Below, piece by piece: positions 14,773-24,114 of a stretch of DNA of 46,752 nucleotides (position 1 is its first letter; every line of letters starts with the position of its first letter). A program made the translations under genes and the position numbers. The stretch is taken from positions 1 through 46,752 of the forward strand of contig CACJAU010000004.1 in the NCBI GenBank assembly GCA_902591415.1, written 5' to 3'. Under the pieces are notes generated by a model. The model had not been told where the DNA came from. It made no database searches and saw only the letters and a program-made list of their open reading frames with translations. Source of the DNA: an uncultured Pelagibacteraceae bacterium. GTDB taxonomy: Bacteria; Pseudomonadota; Alphaproteobacteria; Pelagibacterales; Pelagibacteraceae.

Positions 14773-15300
14773 TTAACTTCTTAGATGTTTTTTAATTAAA
14801 TCTTCTACTCTAACTTCTTCATAATGCTCAAAAGGTTGGACTATCCAAGGATTACTATCTAATTTTTGAGCGCAATAATCAGGTTCAAATGTAGAGTCTT
14901 TCTTTTTCCAAAGTACAGCTGTCTTTATTGACTGAATTTTTCCCTGTAATGGAGGATATTTTTTAAGCCAATCAATACTTTTGTTTAACGTAACTCCTGT
15001 GTCAGATAAATCATCACACAATAGAATATTTCCTTTCATTTCTTGGACTGTCGAACTCATTTCTCGAGAGAAAACTAACTCACCTTGTTGATCTTCGGTT
15101 CCTTTTCCCGAATAAGATTCTACAGCTAAATAAGCGCATTTAAGTTTAAATACTCTGCTTAGCACGTCTATTATAGGAGCTCCCCCTCTCATAATACCGA
15201 TTAACATGTCAGGTTTAAATCCACTTTGATGGATTTGTATTGCAAGTTTTTCTACGATAAGATTATACTCTTTCCAATCAATGATAAGTTTATCTGCCAT
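14773..15300 (-). CDS. Purine phosphoribosyltransferase (xanthine/guanine type)
   Basis: A type I phosphoribosyltransferase that would join PRPP to a free purine base. The 175-aa protein contains the PRPP-binding loop ILLCDDLSDTGVTLN (about 97-111), an N-terminal MLIGIMRGGAPIIDVLS, and a hood region with a Ser/Gly-rich SYSGKGTEDQQGEL. Its neighbour is a purine permease, which fits Gpt-like salvage. The protein is longer than E. coli Gpt (152 aa) and only loosely like it, so the base specificity is open. Confidence 0.8.
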   Translation of the reverse strand: MADKLIIDWKEYNLIVEKLAIQIHQSGFKPDMLIGIMRGGAPIIDVLSRVFKLKCAYLAVESYSGKGTEDQQGELVFSREMSSTVQEMKGNILLCDDLSDTGVTLNKSIDWLKKYPPLQGKIQSIKTAVLWKKKDSTFEPDYCAQKLDSNPWIVQPFEHYEEVRVEDLIKKHLRS

Positions 15301-15333
15301 GAAAAAAATTAGTTTATTTTTAAGGAGTTGTAA

Positions 15334-15621
15334 ATGAAAGGTTACGTAGTTTGTGTTTATAAAGATATAACTAATGAGGAAAAGCTTAAAGAATATGCTG
15401 TAAAGGCTAAAATCGCAGTTGAGAAATATAAAGGCAAATTTCTAATCCGAGGTGGAAAAGCTACTGCTAACGAAGGTGAAAGTTCACCAAGAACTGTTGT
15501 TATCGAGTTTCCTTCTTATGATAAAGCAAATTTATTTTATAAATCGAAAGAATATCAAGAAGCACACGAAATATTAAAAGGTCACGCTATAAGACACCAT
15601 CAAACTATTGAGGGTGCTTAG
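15334..15621 (+). CDS. DUF1330 family protein
   Basis: A 95-aa dimeric alpha/beta-barrel-like protein. The family pattern is visible: GYVVCVYKDITNEEKLKEYA, a central YKGKFLIRGGKA, then RTVVIEFPSYDKANLFYKSK and EYQEAHEIL. DUF1330 proteins are small cytosolic proteins of the ferredoxin-like dimeric barrel type with no settled biochemical role. AAGGAG precedes the ATG by six bases. The stop overlaps the end of the opposite glycosylase gene by four bases. Confidence 0.88.
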   Translation: MKGYVVCVYKDITNEEKLKEYAVKAKIAVEKYKGKFLIRGGKATANEGESSPRTVVIEFPSYDKANLFYKSKEYQEAHEILKGHAIRHHQTIEGA

Positions 15622-16244
15622 TATTGTATTGGCTCGTTATCTATTGATCGCCATAAATACCAGGTTGCTACTGAACAATAGGGTGTAAATTTTTTATAAA
15701 GCTTATTAAGGAATATCTTTGGAGGAAAGTATTTCTTATTATAGTTGTTTGAAATAGCTCTAAGGAGTCCTATATCCTGCAGAGGCCAAATATTTGATCT
15801 ATTAAATGTAAAAAGTAATATCATTTCCGCTGACCACCTTCCTATTTGTCTTAGTTCAGACAAATATTCTATAGCTTCTTCATCAGTCATCTTTTTTATT
15901 AGGCTAGGCTTAAAAGTTTTATTTAAAGTTCTTTTGGCTAAATCTTTTATACCTTTAACCTTTTGTTTACTAAGACCACAACTTTTTAAATTACTAAATG
16001 ATAATTTGCTCACAGTCTTTGCATTTATTTTGTTTTTACATTTCTTTTTAAATCTTAAAAAAACCGAGTTTGCAGCAGCAACACTGATTTGTTGGCCAAT
16101 TATACTTTTACATAATGAAAAAAAAACATCATTGCGAGTCACGAGACTTCCATCTTTATAATTGTTTATTAGCTTTTTCATCACTTTATCTTTCTTCGAT
16201 AAAATTTTCTTAGCTTTTGCCCAATATTTAGGAGGCTTGCTCAT
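15618..16244 (-). CDS. DNA-3-methyladenine glycosylase (AlkA/HhH-GPD type)
   Basis: A base-excision repair enzyme that removes alkylated purines from DNA. The 208-aa protein contains the helix-hairpin-helix segment LSELRQIGRWSAEMILLF (about 128-145) and the catalytic Asp157 in WPLQDIGLLRA, the arrangement of the HhH-GPD superfamily. QQISVAAANSVFLRF near residue 51 is the substrate-pocket block of the AlkA branch. There is no iron-sulfur cluster Cys motif, which argues against MutY/Nth. It starts within the stop of the upstream DMT transporter (ATGA overlap), so the two are translated in a coupled manner. Confidence 0.88.
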   Translation of the reverse strand: MSKPPKYWAKAKKILSKKDKVMKKLINNYKDGSLVTRNDVFFSLCKSIIGQQISVAAANSVFLRFKKKCKNKINAKTVSKLSFSNLKSCGLSKQKVKGIKDLAKRTLNKTFKPSLIKKMTDEEAIEYLSELRQIGRWSAEMILLFTFNRSNIWPLQDIGLLRAISNNYNKKYFPPKIFLNKLYKKFTPYCSVATWYLWRSIDNEPIQY

Positions 16245-17122
16245 GTTCTGGGAGCAATGATTTGTTTCTTTAATTTATTCTCTCTCATAAAAATTATTAA
16301 AGAACTAGCGATGACTAAAGAAGCTCCGAGCAATGTTAAAATTTTTGGAATTTCGCTCCAGATAAAATATCCAAAAATAATTGCAAAAACTAAACTCAAA
16401 TATTTAATCGGGGTTACAAGCGACGCTTCAGCTAATCTATAACTTTGAGTTAATAATAAATTGGCTACACTTCCACATAAACCAAGAACAAAAAATAAAA
16501 CAAAATCTATGAAAGTTGGCATTATCCAATCACTAAAGAAAATTGTTCCTAAACCTAAAAGAGTGCAAAGTAATGTAAAATAAAATGCGATTGTATAATT
16601 TGCTTCTGTTTTAGATAAAGATCTAACGCTAATAGCTACACAGGCAAAAAATATACAAAATACAATTGGCGTAATGTAATAATAATTTACATCTATAAAC
16701 GCTGGTTGAACAATTAATAGCATTCCAACAAAACCAAGGAATACAGCTGACCATCTTTTTATTCCAACCTTTTCAGATAAAAAAAAGATTGATGCAATTG
16801 TAACGAATATTGGTCCACCAAATGTTAATGAAACTACATCGGCTAATGGTAATTCTCTTAGTCCCAAAAATAATGCAATTATTGCAAGGGCTCCACTTAT
16901 AGCCCTGAAAGCATGAAGGCCAGGGCGTGAGGTTTTGTAAAAAGAAAATATTTTATCTTTTGGTATGATAAAAAATATTGGTATGAAACCTATAAAAAAT
17001 CTTAAAAAAAGCACTTGGCCTACTGGATAATAGTCTAACCATTTTACACAGATGTCCATAATGGAAAAGCAAATTACGCTTCCTACCATGTACAATACGC
17101 CTATTTGATTTTGTGTTAACAA
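16241..17122 (-). CDS. DMT-superfamily (EamA) transporter
   Basis: A 293-aa inner-membrane protein with about ten hydrophobic spans in two EamA repeats (about 10-140 and 150-280). The second repeat includes GSVANLLLTQSYRLAEASLV and the first includes AIIALFLGLRELPLADVVSL, both typical. Such proteins export or import amino acids, nucleobases or other metabolites; the substrate is unknown. The frame starts at TTG 17122; AAGGA lies seven bases before it, so I keep TTG, though an ATG occurs 11 codons later. It overlaps the glycosylase start by four bases. Confidence 0.85.
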   Translation of the reverse strand: MLTQNQIGVLYMVGSVICFSIMDICVKWLDYYPVGQVLFLRFFIGFIPIFFIIPKDKIFSFYKTSRPGLHAFRAISGALAIIALFLGLRELPLADVVSLTFGGPIFVTIASIFFLSEKVGIKRWSAVFLGFVGMLLIVQPAFIDVNYYYITPIVFCIFFACVAISVRSLSKTEANYTIAFYFTLLCTLLGLGTIFFSDWIMPTFIDFVLFFVLGLCGSVANLLLTQSYRLAEASLVTPIKYLSLVFAIIFGYFIWSEIPKILTLLGASLVIASSLIIFMRENKLKKQIIAPRT

Positions 17123-17161
17123 TTTACTATCCTTTCTACTTCAAAATATATTAGATAACTT

Positions 17162-17608
17162 ATGCAGAAATGTACACTTGCACTTGGATGTTTTTGGAAA
17201 CCTGAGGAAAACTTTAAAAACAAACCAGGTATATTAAAGACCGAAGTAGGTTACGCAGGAGGAAGTAGCGCGAAAACAACCTATGAAGAAGTATGCACAG
17301 GAAACACTGGACATGCTGAAGTTGTAAGGCTTACCTTTGATGAAAATAAAATTTCGTTTAAAAAAATATTAGATTTATTTTTCAAAATGCATGATCCAAC
17401 ACAAAAAAATATGCAATTTCCAGATGTTGGAACTCAATATAGAAGTGAGATTTTTTATGAAGATGAAAAGCAGAAACAAGACGCTTTGGAAGTTTTTAAA
17501 GAATTTAACGAAAAATTAAATGGTAAAATTCAGACAAATATCTCAAAAATTAAAAACTACAATAAAGCTGAAGAATATCATCAAAAATATATTGAAAAAA
17601 ACAGGTGA
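17162..17608 (+). CDS. msrA: Peptide methionine-S-sulfoxide reductase
   Basis: MsrA reduces the S form of methionine sulfoxide in proteins or free Met, repairing oxidative damage. The 148 residues include the catalytic ALGCFWKPEENF (Cys near residue 9), TEVGYAGG, TGHAEVVRLTFD, FKMHDPTQ and DVGTQYRSEIF, all MsrA signatures. It is at the short end of the family and carries no MsrB fusion. No extra C-terminal resolving Cys is obvious, so recycling may use another thiol. The stop overlaps the start of the sulfurtransferase gene. Confidence 0.93.
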   Translation: MQKCTLALGCFWKPEENFKNKPGILKTEVGYAGGSSAKTTYEEVCTGNTGHAEVVRLTFDENKISFKKILDLFFKMHDPTQKNMQFPDVGTQYRSEIFYEDEKQKQDALEVFKEFNEKLNGKIQTNISKIKNYNKAEEYHQKYIEKNR

Positions 17609-18420
17609 TGAATCAATTAGTAACTACAGACTGGTTAGATAAGAATATTGAAAAAGTAAAGATTTTAGATGCTAGCTGGCATCTTCCAAATGCTAATAGA
17701 AATTCATTTGAGGAGTACAAAACAGAGCATATCATAAACTCTATATTCTTTGATATAGATAAAAATTCAAATCAAAAAACTAATCTTCCGCATATGCTTC
17801 CGTCTAGAGAGGATTGGGAAATGATTGTGTCTAGTTTAGGAATATCTAATTCAGATCATATAATTGTCTATGACAACTCAGATGTTTTTAGTTCTTGTAG
17901 AGTTTGGTACTCTTTTTTGTATTTTGGCCATGACCCAAAACTTATCTCAGTATTAGATGGAGGTTTTAAAAAATGGACAAATGAAAAACGTTCCACTACA
18001 AAAAAAATAGTTAGCTTTAACAGATCTAAATACATTGCAGTTGAAAATACATCTCTTGTAATAAATAAAGATGAAGTAAACTATAATATTACTAATAATA
18101 AATTTCAATTGCTAGACGCAAGAGGAGAGCAAAGATTTTTAGGCTTACAGCCTGAACCTCGAAAGGAACTTAAAAGTGGAAACATTAAAGGATCAATTAA
18201 CCTGCCTTTCCAAAAACTTTTAAGAGAAGATAAAACTTTTAAAAAAAAAGATGACTTAATTGAGATTTTCAAATCAAAGAAAGTATCAATTGATAAAGAA
18301 ATGGCGTTTACATGTGGTTCCGGCATTACAGCTTGTATTTTAGGTCTAGCTAATTCTATTATAAGTGGTAAAAAACCTGTTATCTATGACGGATCATGGG
18401 CAGAATACGGATTAGATTAA
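17608..18420 (+). CDS. sseA: Sulfurtransferase with two rhodanese domains (SseA-like)
   Basis: Transfers sulfane sulfur, in the SseA branch from 3-mercaptopyruvate to cyanide or thiols. The 270-aa protein has an inactive N-terminal rhodanese domain (VTTDWLDKNIEKVKILDASW, then HIINSIFFDID) and an active C-terminal one with LLDARGEQRF and the catalytic loop FTCGSGITACILGL. CGSGITA matches the mercaptopyruvate sulfurtransferase loop rather than the thiosulfate type. I prefer the ATG at 17608, which overlaps the msrA stop as TGATG; a GTG one codon upstream is possible. Pairing with MsrA suggests sulfur and redox repair. Confidence 0.9.
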   Translation: MNQLVTTDWLDKNIEKVKILDASWHLPNANRNSFEEYKTEHIINSIFFDIDKNSNQKTNLPHMLPSREDWEMIVSSLGISNSDHIIVYDNSDVFSSCRVWYSFLYFGHDPKLISVLDGGFKKWTNEKRSTTKKIVSFNRSKYIAVENTSLVINKDEVNYNITNNKFQLLDARGEQRFLGLQPEPRKELKSGNIKGSINLPFQKLLREDKTFKKKDDLIEIFKSKKVSIDKEMAFTCGSGITACILGLANSIISGKKPVIYDGSWAEYGLD

Positions 18421-18424
18421 AAAT

Positions 18425-19297
18425 ATGAAAACTTCTTCTAAAATTAAAGCCATTCTAATAATTTTTTTTATAACTATTTTTGCAATTATAGCAGCTAGAC
18501 ATTTTATAGGTCTTCATTTCGAAAAAAAATTTAGTGTAAGACCAGCTCCAGGTGTAATTGTTTATAAAGTCGAAAAATCACTCTTTTATAAAAGTATTGA
18601 AACTTTTGGTACGGCAATCGCTCAAAATTCAAAAGCTTATAGAGTTCAGGCAAGTAATATTGATGGTAAGCTTAATCTAGAAAATAGATTTGTAAAAAAA
18701 GGAGAAATAATACTTACATTGAAGGATGGAGAAAACTTAAAAGCAGATTTTGCTGGTAAAGTAGGAAAGAGGGAAATAGCTCAAGGTGTCTTGGGTTCAG
18801 AAAGTTTAATTATAACACTTGATGATCTAAATAAAATTGTAATAGATATTAAAGTGCCTGAAAATTATGTAGGTGTTCTTAAAACAGGATTAAAAGCCGA
18901 GGTTACCAGTTCTGCTTATAAAAAAATTTTTAAAGGAAAAATTGAAACAATAAGTTCTCGTATTGACCCATCTACTCGGTCAATCCTTTCAAGAATAATA
19001 GTTGATAATTCAAAATTTGAAATAATTCCAGGTCAATTAATGACTGTAAAAATTATCTATGACGAAAAAAACCAAATTGGTGTTCCGGAAAGTGCGGTAA
19101 CAATTCAGGGAAATACTGCGTTTGTCTATACAGTTAATGATGACACTGCTGAAAAAAAAGAAATAGAAATTGGTAAAAGAAATTTTGGCAAAGTATCGGT
19201 TGTATCTGGATTAAACGAAGGCGATATTGTAATTAGTGAGGGTGTTTCTAAAGTACGAGATAAAGGTAAAATTAAAATTATTACATCAACCAAATAA
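18425..19297 (+). CDS. RND efflux periplasmic adaptor (MFP)
   Basis: The adaptor linking an RND pump to an outer-membrane channel. Residues ~8-28 form the single membrane anchor. After that come the lipoyl half-motifs (KLNLENRFVKKGEIILTL and FAGKVGKREIAQGVLGS), a beta-barrel domain (LKAEVTSSAYKKIFKGKIET) and a C-terminal membrane-proximal region (GDIVISEGVSKVRDKGKIKI). At 290 aa it is shorter than AcrA-type adaptors (about 380) because the coiled-coil hairpin between the lipoyl halves is nearly absent. The permease ATG follows the stop with no spacer. No TolC-like gene lies in the window. Confidence 0.88.
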   Translation: MKTSSKIKAILIIFFITIFAIIAARHFIGLHFEKKFSVRPAPGVIVYKVEKSLFYKSIETFGTAIAQNSKAYRVQASNIDGKLNLENRFVKKGEIILTLKDGENLKADFAGKVGKREIAQGVLGSESLIITLDDLNKIVIDIKVPENYVGVLKTGLKAEVTSSAYKKIFKGKIETISSRIDPSTRSILSRIIVDNSKFEIIPGQLMTVKIIYDEKNQIGVPESAVTIQGNTAFVYTVNDDTAEKKEIEIGKRNFGKVSVVSGLNEGDIVISEGVSKVRDKGKIKIITSTK

Positions 19298-22200
19298 ATG
19301 TTTTTAACTGACCTTTCAATCAAAAGACCTGTTGTAGCCTCGGTAATGAGTTTGGTTTTAGTTATATTTGGATTAGTAACTTTTCAAGACATTCCAACCG
19401 ATGAATTGCCTGATGTTCAACCCCCTGTAGTAACAATTCAAACTGAATACAGAGGTGCTTCAGCTGAAATAGTTGATACTCAAATCACACAAAAAATTGA
19501 GGATTTTGTTGGTGGAACTCCAGGTTTGGAGACAATTGATTCTTTCAGTGAAGATGAAAGCTCAAGAATTACTCTAACTTTTGAGACTAATTTAGATTTA
19601 GATGATGTAGCCAATGATGTCAGAAGTTCTGTGTCTAGAGTTTTAGATAATTTACCAGAGGGAGCTGAACAACCAGAAATATTCAAGCAAAGTGCAGGTA
19701 TGCGAACAACTATGTGGTTATCTTTCAACTCTGAAACTATGTCAGATTTAGAGCTTACCGACTATGCAGACAGGTATTTAACAGATACATTTTCAACAGT
19801 TGATGGGGTAGGTCGTGTAAGACTTGGAGGTCAAAGAGAATTATCGTTACGAATTTGGTTGGACCCGATCGCGCTTGCTGCAAGAGATTTAACCACTGAA
19901 GAAGTAGAAAATGTACTAAGAAAGGAGAACGTAGAGTTTCCAGCTGGTAGAATAGAGTCAAAAGACATTGATCTAACGATAAAGCTAAATAAAGCTTACA
20001 TTAATTTAGAAAATTACAAAAATTTACCCCTTAAAAGAGCAGTTGACGGATCAATTATTACTCTCTCCGATGTAGCAAGAATAGAATTAGGTGCAGAATC
20101 TACGCGTACTATATTTAAAGGAAATGGCAAACAAGTTGTTGGAATAGGAATTTATCAGCAATCAGATGCAAATACCATTGCTGTCGCGGATGGTATAAAA
20201 AAGAAAATCAAGGAACTTAGGCCAAGCCTGCCGCCAAATACTACTTTAGAAGTTTCATTTGACAGAAGTAATTATATAAAAGCTGCAATTAAAGAGGTTT
20301 ATAAAACTCTTTTTATAGCTTTAATTCTAGTGACTATAATTATTTATTTATTTTTAGGAAATATTAGAGCATTGGTAGTTCCATTAGTTGCATTACCAGT
20401 CTCTTTAATTTCTACTTTTTTAGCAATTTACGTGTTTGATTTTTCAATTAACCTTTTCACATTGATGGCTTTAGTTTTAGCTATTGGAATAGTCGTAGAT
20501 GATGCAATAGTTATGCTTGAAAATATAGTTAGAAGAATAGAGCTTGGGGATACTCCTCTTGTTGCTGCTTTTAAAGGGGCCAAACAAGTTTCATTTGCAA
20601 TTATAGCTACAACTGTTGTTTTAGTTGCCGTATTTGTTCCTTTAATTTTTATTAAAGGAATTACAGGTGTTTTATTTACTCAAACGGCAATTACCCTTGC
20701 ATCAGCTGTTATAATTTCAAGTTTTGTTGCTTTATCACTAAGCCCAATGCTGGCAAGTAAATTTCTTAAGCAAAATATGAAAAAGTCAAAAATAGTTTTA
20801 AAATTTGAAAAATTTTTGAAAAACTTAACTTATTTGTACAAAGTATCTTTACTAGGATGGATCCAAAAAAGAACAACGATTACAATTTTTTTAATGGTAA
20901 CACTCGCTTTAACGTTATTCTTTTTTAATTTTACAAAAAAGGAACTAATAGCACCCGAGGATAGAGGGGCATTCTTTGTAATTGTTAAAGCACCTCAAGG
21001 TTCTGGATTTAATTTTACAAAAGATAGAGCCGAAGAAATTGAAAATCTTTTGTTGCCAAAAGTTGGCAAAGGAGAATATAGAAAATTAATAATGAGAGTT
21101 CCAGGTTTTGGTAAATCTGCAAAACAAGTTAATAGTGGATTTATTATAGTTCTTCTTGAGCCTTGGAAAAAGAGAGATCGTCATGGTGTGCAAATCATGC
21201 GAGAATCTTTTGGAAAAATCTCAAGAGTGCCAGGTGTATTAGCTTTCCCGATAATGCCTCAGGGTATTAGAACTGGAGGTATCGAAAGTCCAGTCCAGTT
21301 TGTAATTTTAGGAAATACTTATGATCAACTTATTGAATGGAAAGAAATTATAAAAAAAGAAGCTAGAAAAAATCCAGGTCTTACCTCTATAGAAGATGAT
21401 TTTGATCTTAATAAACCTCAATTAAATGTGAAAATTGATCAAAAAAAAGCTGCAGATCTAGGTGTTTCTACTGAGGATATTGGAAGAACATTAGAAACAA
21501 TTTTTGGATCAAGAAGAGTAACTAACTTCACTAGAGACGGCAAAGAATATTCTATTATCTTACAAGGAGATATAAAAGATAGGCAAGAACCTGATAGTAT
21601 AAGCAAAGTTTTTGTTAGGTCAAAAAATAACAATAAACTTGTTTCAATTTCTAACCTTGTTGCCTTTAGCGAAGAAGGTCAGTCACCTTTCTTGGCTCGG
21701 TATAATAGACAGAAAGCAGTTACAATTTCTGCAAGGCTTGTTGGAGATTATTCTCTTGATGAAGCACTCAAGTTTTTAGTCGGGGTAGTTGATCAGAATA
21801 CCCCTCAAGCAAAGATTGCTTATAAAGGAGAAAGTGAAGAATATAAGAAAACTAACACAGAACTATATTTAATTTTTGCTCTTGCTTTGATAACTGCATA
21901 TCTTGCTTTGAGCGCCCAATTCGAAAGCTGGAAGCATCCTTTAACAATTATGTTAACCGTGCCGATGGCAATACTTGGAGGTTTGTTAGGTTTACTAGTG
22001 GTTGGATCATCGCTAAATGTTTATAGCCAAATAGCATTAATTATTCTCATAGGATTATCTGCTAAAAATGGAATTTTAATTGTTGAGTTTGCAAACCAGT
22101 TGAGAAAAGAAGGTAAAAATATTGAAGTGGCTGTATTCGAGGCTTCAGCAATAAGATTAAGGCCTATTCTTATGACAAGTTTGTCAACAATTATTGGGGT

Positions 22201-22393
22201 TCTACCTTTGATTCTTGGCACAGGTCCAGGTGCAGCAAGCAGACTTACAGTTGGAATAACAATTTTTGGTGGAATGCTTTTTTCAACTTTTTTTACTTTA
22301 TATGTTATTCCCACTGTTTATACAATTTTCGGAAAAAATACAAAAAGAATTGACGCAATTGAAATTGATCTTAATAAACAACTTAAAAAATAA
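19298..22393 (+). CDS. RND-family efflux permease (HAE1/AcrB-like)
   Basis: A 1031-aa proton-driven inner-membrane pump. It has 12 membrane spans and two large periplasmic loops. The proton-relay residues are in place: two adjacent Asp in AIGIVVDDAIVMLENI (TM4) and Lys in LSAKNGILIVEFANQ (TM10). The first span begins with LTDLSIKRPVVASVMSLVL, typical of the family. Substrates may be hydrophobic toxins or metabolites; close relatives with short adaptors are common in marine alphaproteobacteria. The end overlaps the opposite lipoprotein gene by 11 bases. Confidence 0.95.
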   Translation: MFLTDLSIKRPVVASVMSLVLVIFGLVTFQDIPTDELPDVQPPVVTIQTEYRGASAEIVDTQITQKIEDFVGGTPGLETIDSFSEDESSRITLTFETNLDLDDVANDVRSSVSRVLDNLPEGAEQPEIFKQSAGMRTTMWLSFNSETMSDLELTDYADRYLTDTFSTVDGVGRVRLGGQRELSLRIWLDPIALAARDLTTEEVENVLRKENVEFPAGRIESKDIDLTIKLNKAYINLENYKNLPLKRAVDGSIITLSDVARIELGAESTRTIFKGNGKQVVGIGIYQQSDANTIAVADGIKKKIKELRPSLPPNTTLEVSFDRSNYIKAAIKEVYKTLFIALILVTIIIYLFLGNIRALVVPLVALPVSLISTFLAIYVFDFSINLFTLMALVLAIGIVVDDAIVMLENIVRRIELGDTPLVAAFKGAKQVSFAIIATTVVLVAVFVPLIFIKGITGVLFTQTAITLASAVIISSFVALSLSPMLASKFLKQNMKKSKIVLKFEKFLKNLTYLYKVSLLGWIQKRTTITIFLMVTLALTLFFFNFTKKELIAPEDRGAFFVIVKAPQGSGFNFTKDRAEEIENLLLPKVGKGEYRKLIMRVPGFGKSAKQVNSGFIIVLLEPWKKRDRHGVQIMRESFGKISRVPGVLAFPIMPQGIRTGGIESPVQFVILGNTYDQLIEWKEIIKKEARKNPGLTSIEDDFDLNKPQLNVKIDQKKAADLGVSTEDIGRTLETIFGSRRVTNFTRDGKEYSIILQGDIKDRQEPDSISKVFVRSKNNNKLVSISNLVAFSEEGQSPFLARYNRQKAVTISARLVGDYSLDEALKFLVGVVDQNTPQAKIAYKGESEEYKKTNTELYLIFALALITAYLALSAQFESWKHPLTIMLTVPMAILGGLLGLLVVGSSLNVYSQIALIILIGLSAKNGILIVEFANQLRKEGKNIEVAVFEASAIRLRPILMTSLSTIIGVLPLILGTGPGAASRLTVGITIFGGMLFSTFFTLYVIPTVYTIFGKNTKRIDAIEIDLNKQLKK

Positions 22394-22982
22394 AATATTT
22401 ATTTTTATCTAAATTTTTTTTACAAATTATTAGTTGCTTTCTATATTTGTTCGCTAGATCTTTAACTGATTTTGCATAAATTATGGCTTTTTTATCTTTA
22501 GAATAATTTTTATAATCTCCCCAACCTTTGTAATAAGCCAAATACTGCCTGAATGCATCTTTTTTAGATATTCGTAAAATTTTATTTGTTTTATGAATGT
22601 ACCAACCAATGAAATCAACTGAGTCTTTAAATCTTGCTCTTGTTGCTAAAGGGCTGTTTGTTTCTTTTTTATATTGATCCCATGTTCCTCTCACAGCTTG
22701 CGAATATCCAAAAGAACTTGAAGGTCTTTTAAATGGAATGACTTTAAATAATTTTTTTCGTGGAGGTTTTGCTAGCCAATTAAAATCACTCTCTTTTTTT
22801 ACAAAAGCTAGTTGTAGATGAATTGGGGCACCCCATTTTTCATATGAAGCTTTTGCATGTTTATACCAAAGATATCTTTCCTCAAAGATTGCACAACTAT
22901 TTTGAGTATTTTTTGGAATTGATGAGCATGAGTTTAGGGTTAAAAAAATAATTATAAATAAAATTTTTTTAAAATGAATCAC
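22383..22982 (-). CDS. Lipoprotein with a lysozyme/SLT-like transglycosylase domain
   Basis: The first 18 residues are a signal ending in LTLNSC, a lipobox with Cys19. The mature protein resembles small lytic transglycosylases: LAFVKKESDF carries the probable catalytic Glu64, followed by SSFGYSQAVRGTWDQYK (the 'GxxQ' region) and YLAYYKGWGDY. It would cut peptidoglycan glycan strands from the outer membrane. The frame begins with GTG at 22982; no better in-frame ATG precedes the signal sequence. 199 aa is compact for the family. Enzyme activity is inferred from the motif set. Confidence 0.78.
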   Translation of the reverse strand: MIHFKKILFIIIFLTLNSCSSIPKNTQNSCAIFEERYLWYKHAKASYEKWGAPIHLQLAFVKKESDFNWLAKPPRKKLFKVIPFKRPSSSFGYSQAVRGTWDQYKKETNSPLATRARFKDSVDFIGWYIHKTNKILRISKKDAFRQYLAYYKGWGDYKNYSKDKKAIIYAKSVKDLANKYRKQLIICKKNLDKNKYFIF

Positions 22983-23030
22983 TTCATATTTTATACTAAA
23001 ATTAAATAGTTTTTGGAAAGGTTTGAAAGT

Positions 23031-23612
23031 CTATTTCTTTCTTATTCTGTCTCTAAATTCCCATGGAAATTCAAACTTCATATTCCAAATCCCTAATTTA
23101 TTTATTTTGGCATACTCTTGTTCCTTAGAATATTTCCCCTTAGAGTATTTTGGATAATCAAAAGCATACCCATTTTTCACAAGCATTCTTGATAAACTTT
23201 GATTATTAACAAAACACTCCCCTAGACTCCGGTTATATTGGTCTGGTTTTTTTTCCAAATTACATTTTATTTTATTTTTGCCAATACTACTTTCTAGGAA
23301 TTTTTTTGAAAGTGATGCGCAATCAATCTTTTTTAATTCAATATAGCAAAATTGTTTTTTTCCTCTAAAAAAACTTTCAGGGGCATCTATGCCGGAAAAT
23401 CTTATTTTTGTTCCATTTAATCTTATGGTATCTCCATCAATTATTTCTAAACCTATAGAGCGGGTATTAGTTTTAGATTTAGAATTATGACAGTGGTAAG
23501 TATTATTGATCGTTTTCTTATGACACCCTTCTGAATTTGTTCGACCAGAATGTGTGTGTGCTGAGCTTAAAGACAATAAAATAAAAAAAAATGCCAAACT
23601 GACATAATTCAT
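23031..23612 (-). CDS. Secreted thermonuclease-like (SNase) nuclease with YHYH-like segment
   Basis: Residues ~1-20 are a signal peptide. A short His/Cys segment follows (HTHSGRTNSEGCHKKTINNT, then YHCHN), similar to the YHYH motif found before SNase domains in some bacteria. The nuclease domain starts with IDGDTIRLNGTKIRFSGIDA and continues through RSLGECFVN, MLVKNGYAF and EQEYAKINKLGIWN to a closing PWEFRDR, which are SNase landmarks including catalytic Arg and Asp/Glu positions. It probably cleaves nucleic acid outside the cytoplasm for nucleotide or phosphate scavenging. The two neighbours on this strand are also envelope proteins. Confidence 0.87.
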   Translation of the reverse strand: MNYVSLAFFFILLSLSSAHTHSGRTNSEGCHKKTINNTYHCHNSKSKTNTRSIGLEIIDGDTIRLNGTKIRFSGIDAPESFFRGKKQFCYIELKKIDCASLSKKFLESSIGKNKIKCNLEKKPDQYNRSLGECFVNNQSLSRMLVKNGYAFDYPKYSKGKYSKEQEYAKINKLGIWNMKFEFPWEFRDRIRKK

Positions 23613-23675
23613 AAATCTTTTATATCAAATTTTAATTATAAATGATTTAAATTTACCAAAATATTTTTTTAAAAA

Positions 23676-24074
23676 TTAATAAATTATTTTTAATCCTTTT
23701 AAAAGTCTTATTAAGAAAAATGATAATGCAACCCCTACGCTATTTGCAAATAAATCATAAAATTCAAATGCTCTATTAGGAATAATTATGTGGGCTAATT
23801 CTAAAAAAATAGCAATCCCAAATAAAAAAGAGAGACTGTTTAAAAATAGTTCTTTTTGAATTCTAATAATGAAACCCAAAAAACTTAAATACATAAAAAA
23901 TAACAAATGGTTTAAAGAAGTGCCTATTGGGTTGGAAATTAAATCTGGTTGATGTCCTAAATTATTATATAAAAAGTATCCTACCAAGCTACCTGGGAAT
24001 AAATATAGTATTAATAAAACTAAAAGTGAAAAATAGTAAACATACTTTATGATACTAAATATTGTATTTTTCAT
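23676..24074 (-). CDS. VanZ-like membrane protein
   Basis: A 132-aa protein with four predicted membrane spans. I used the second in-frame ATG (24074); the upstream one (24095) would place seven residues over the likely gpmA promoter. The pattern PDLISNPIGTSLNHLLFFMY, then LAHIIIPNRAFEFYDLFANS and VGVALSFFLI, matches VanZ-like proteins, where 'E...P.R..s..D..aN..G' is conserved. VanZ was first linked to teicoplanin resistance, but in Gram-negatives the role is unknown. It diverges from gpmA. Confidence 0.8.
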   Translation of the reverse strand: MKNTIFSIIKYVYYFSLLVLLILYLFPGSLVGYFLYNNLGHQPDLISNPIGTSLNHLLFFMYLSFLGFIIRIQKELFLNSLSFLFGIAIFLELAHIIIPNRAFEFYDLFANSVGVALSFFLIRLLKGLKIIY

Positions 24075-24085
24075 TATCGATTTAA

Positions 24086-24091
24086 TATAAT
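24086..24091 (+). promoter_or_regulatory. Likely -10 box for gpmA
   Basis: TATAAT at 24086-24091 lies 23 bases before the gpmA ATG, leaving a leader of about 16 bases. It falls in the gap between the preferred vanZ start (24074) and gpmA. The -35 region is only weakly recognisable. Confidence 0.35.
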
Positions 24092-24114
24092 ACATAATAG
24101 CTATTTTAACTATT

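Noticed and set aside
15745-16161. 138-codon plus-strand frame opposite the alkA-type gene
   Set aside because: The minus-strand frame has the HhH-GPD motifs and catalytic Asp; this one has no recognisable feature.
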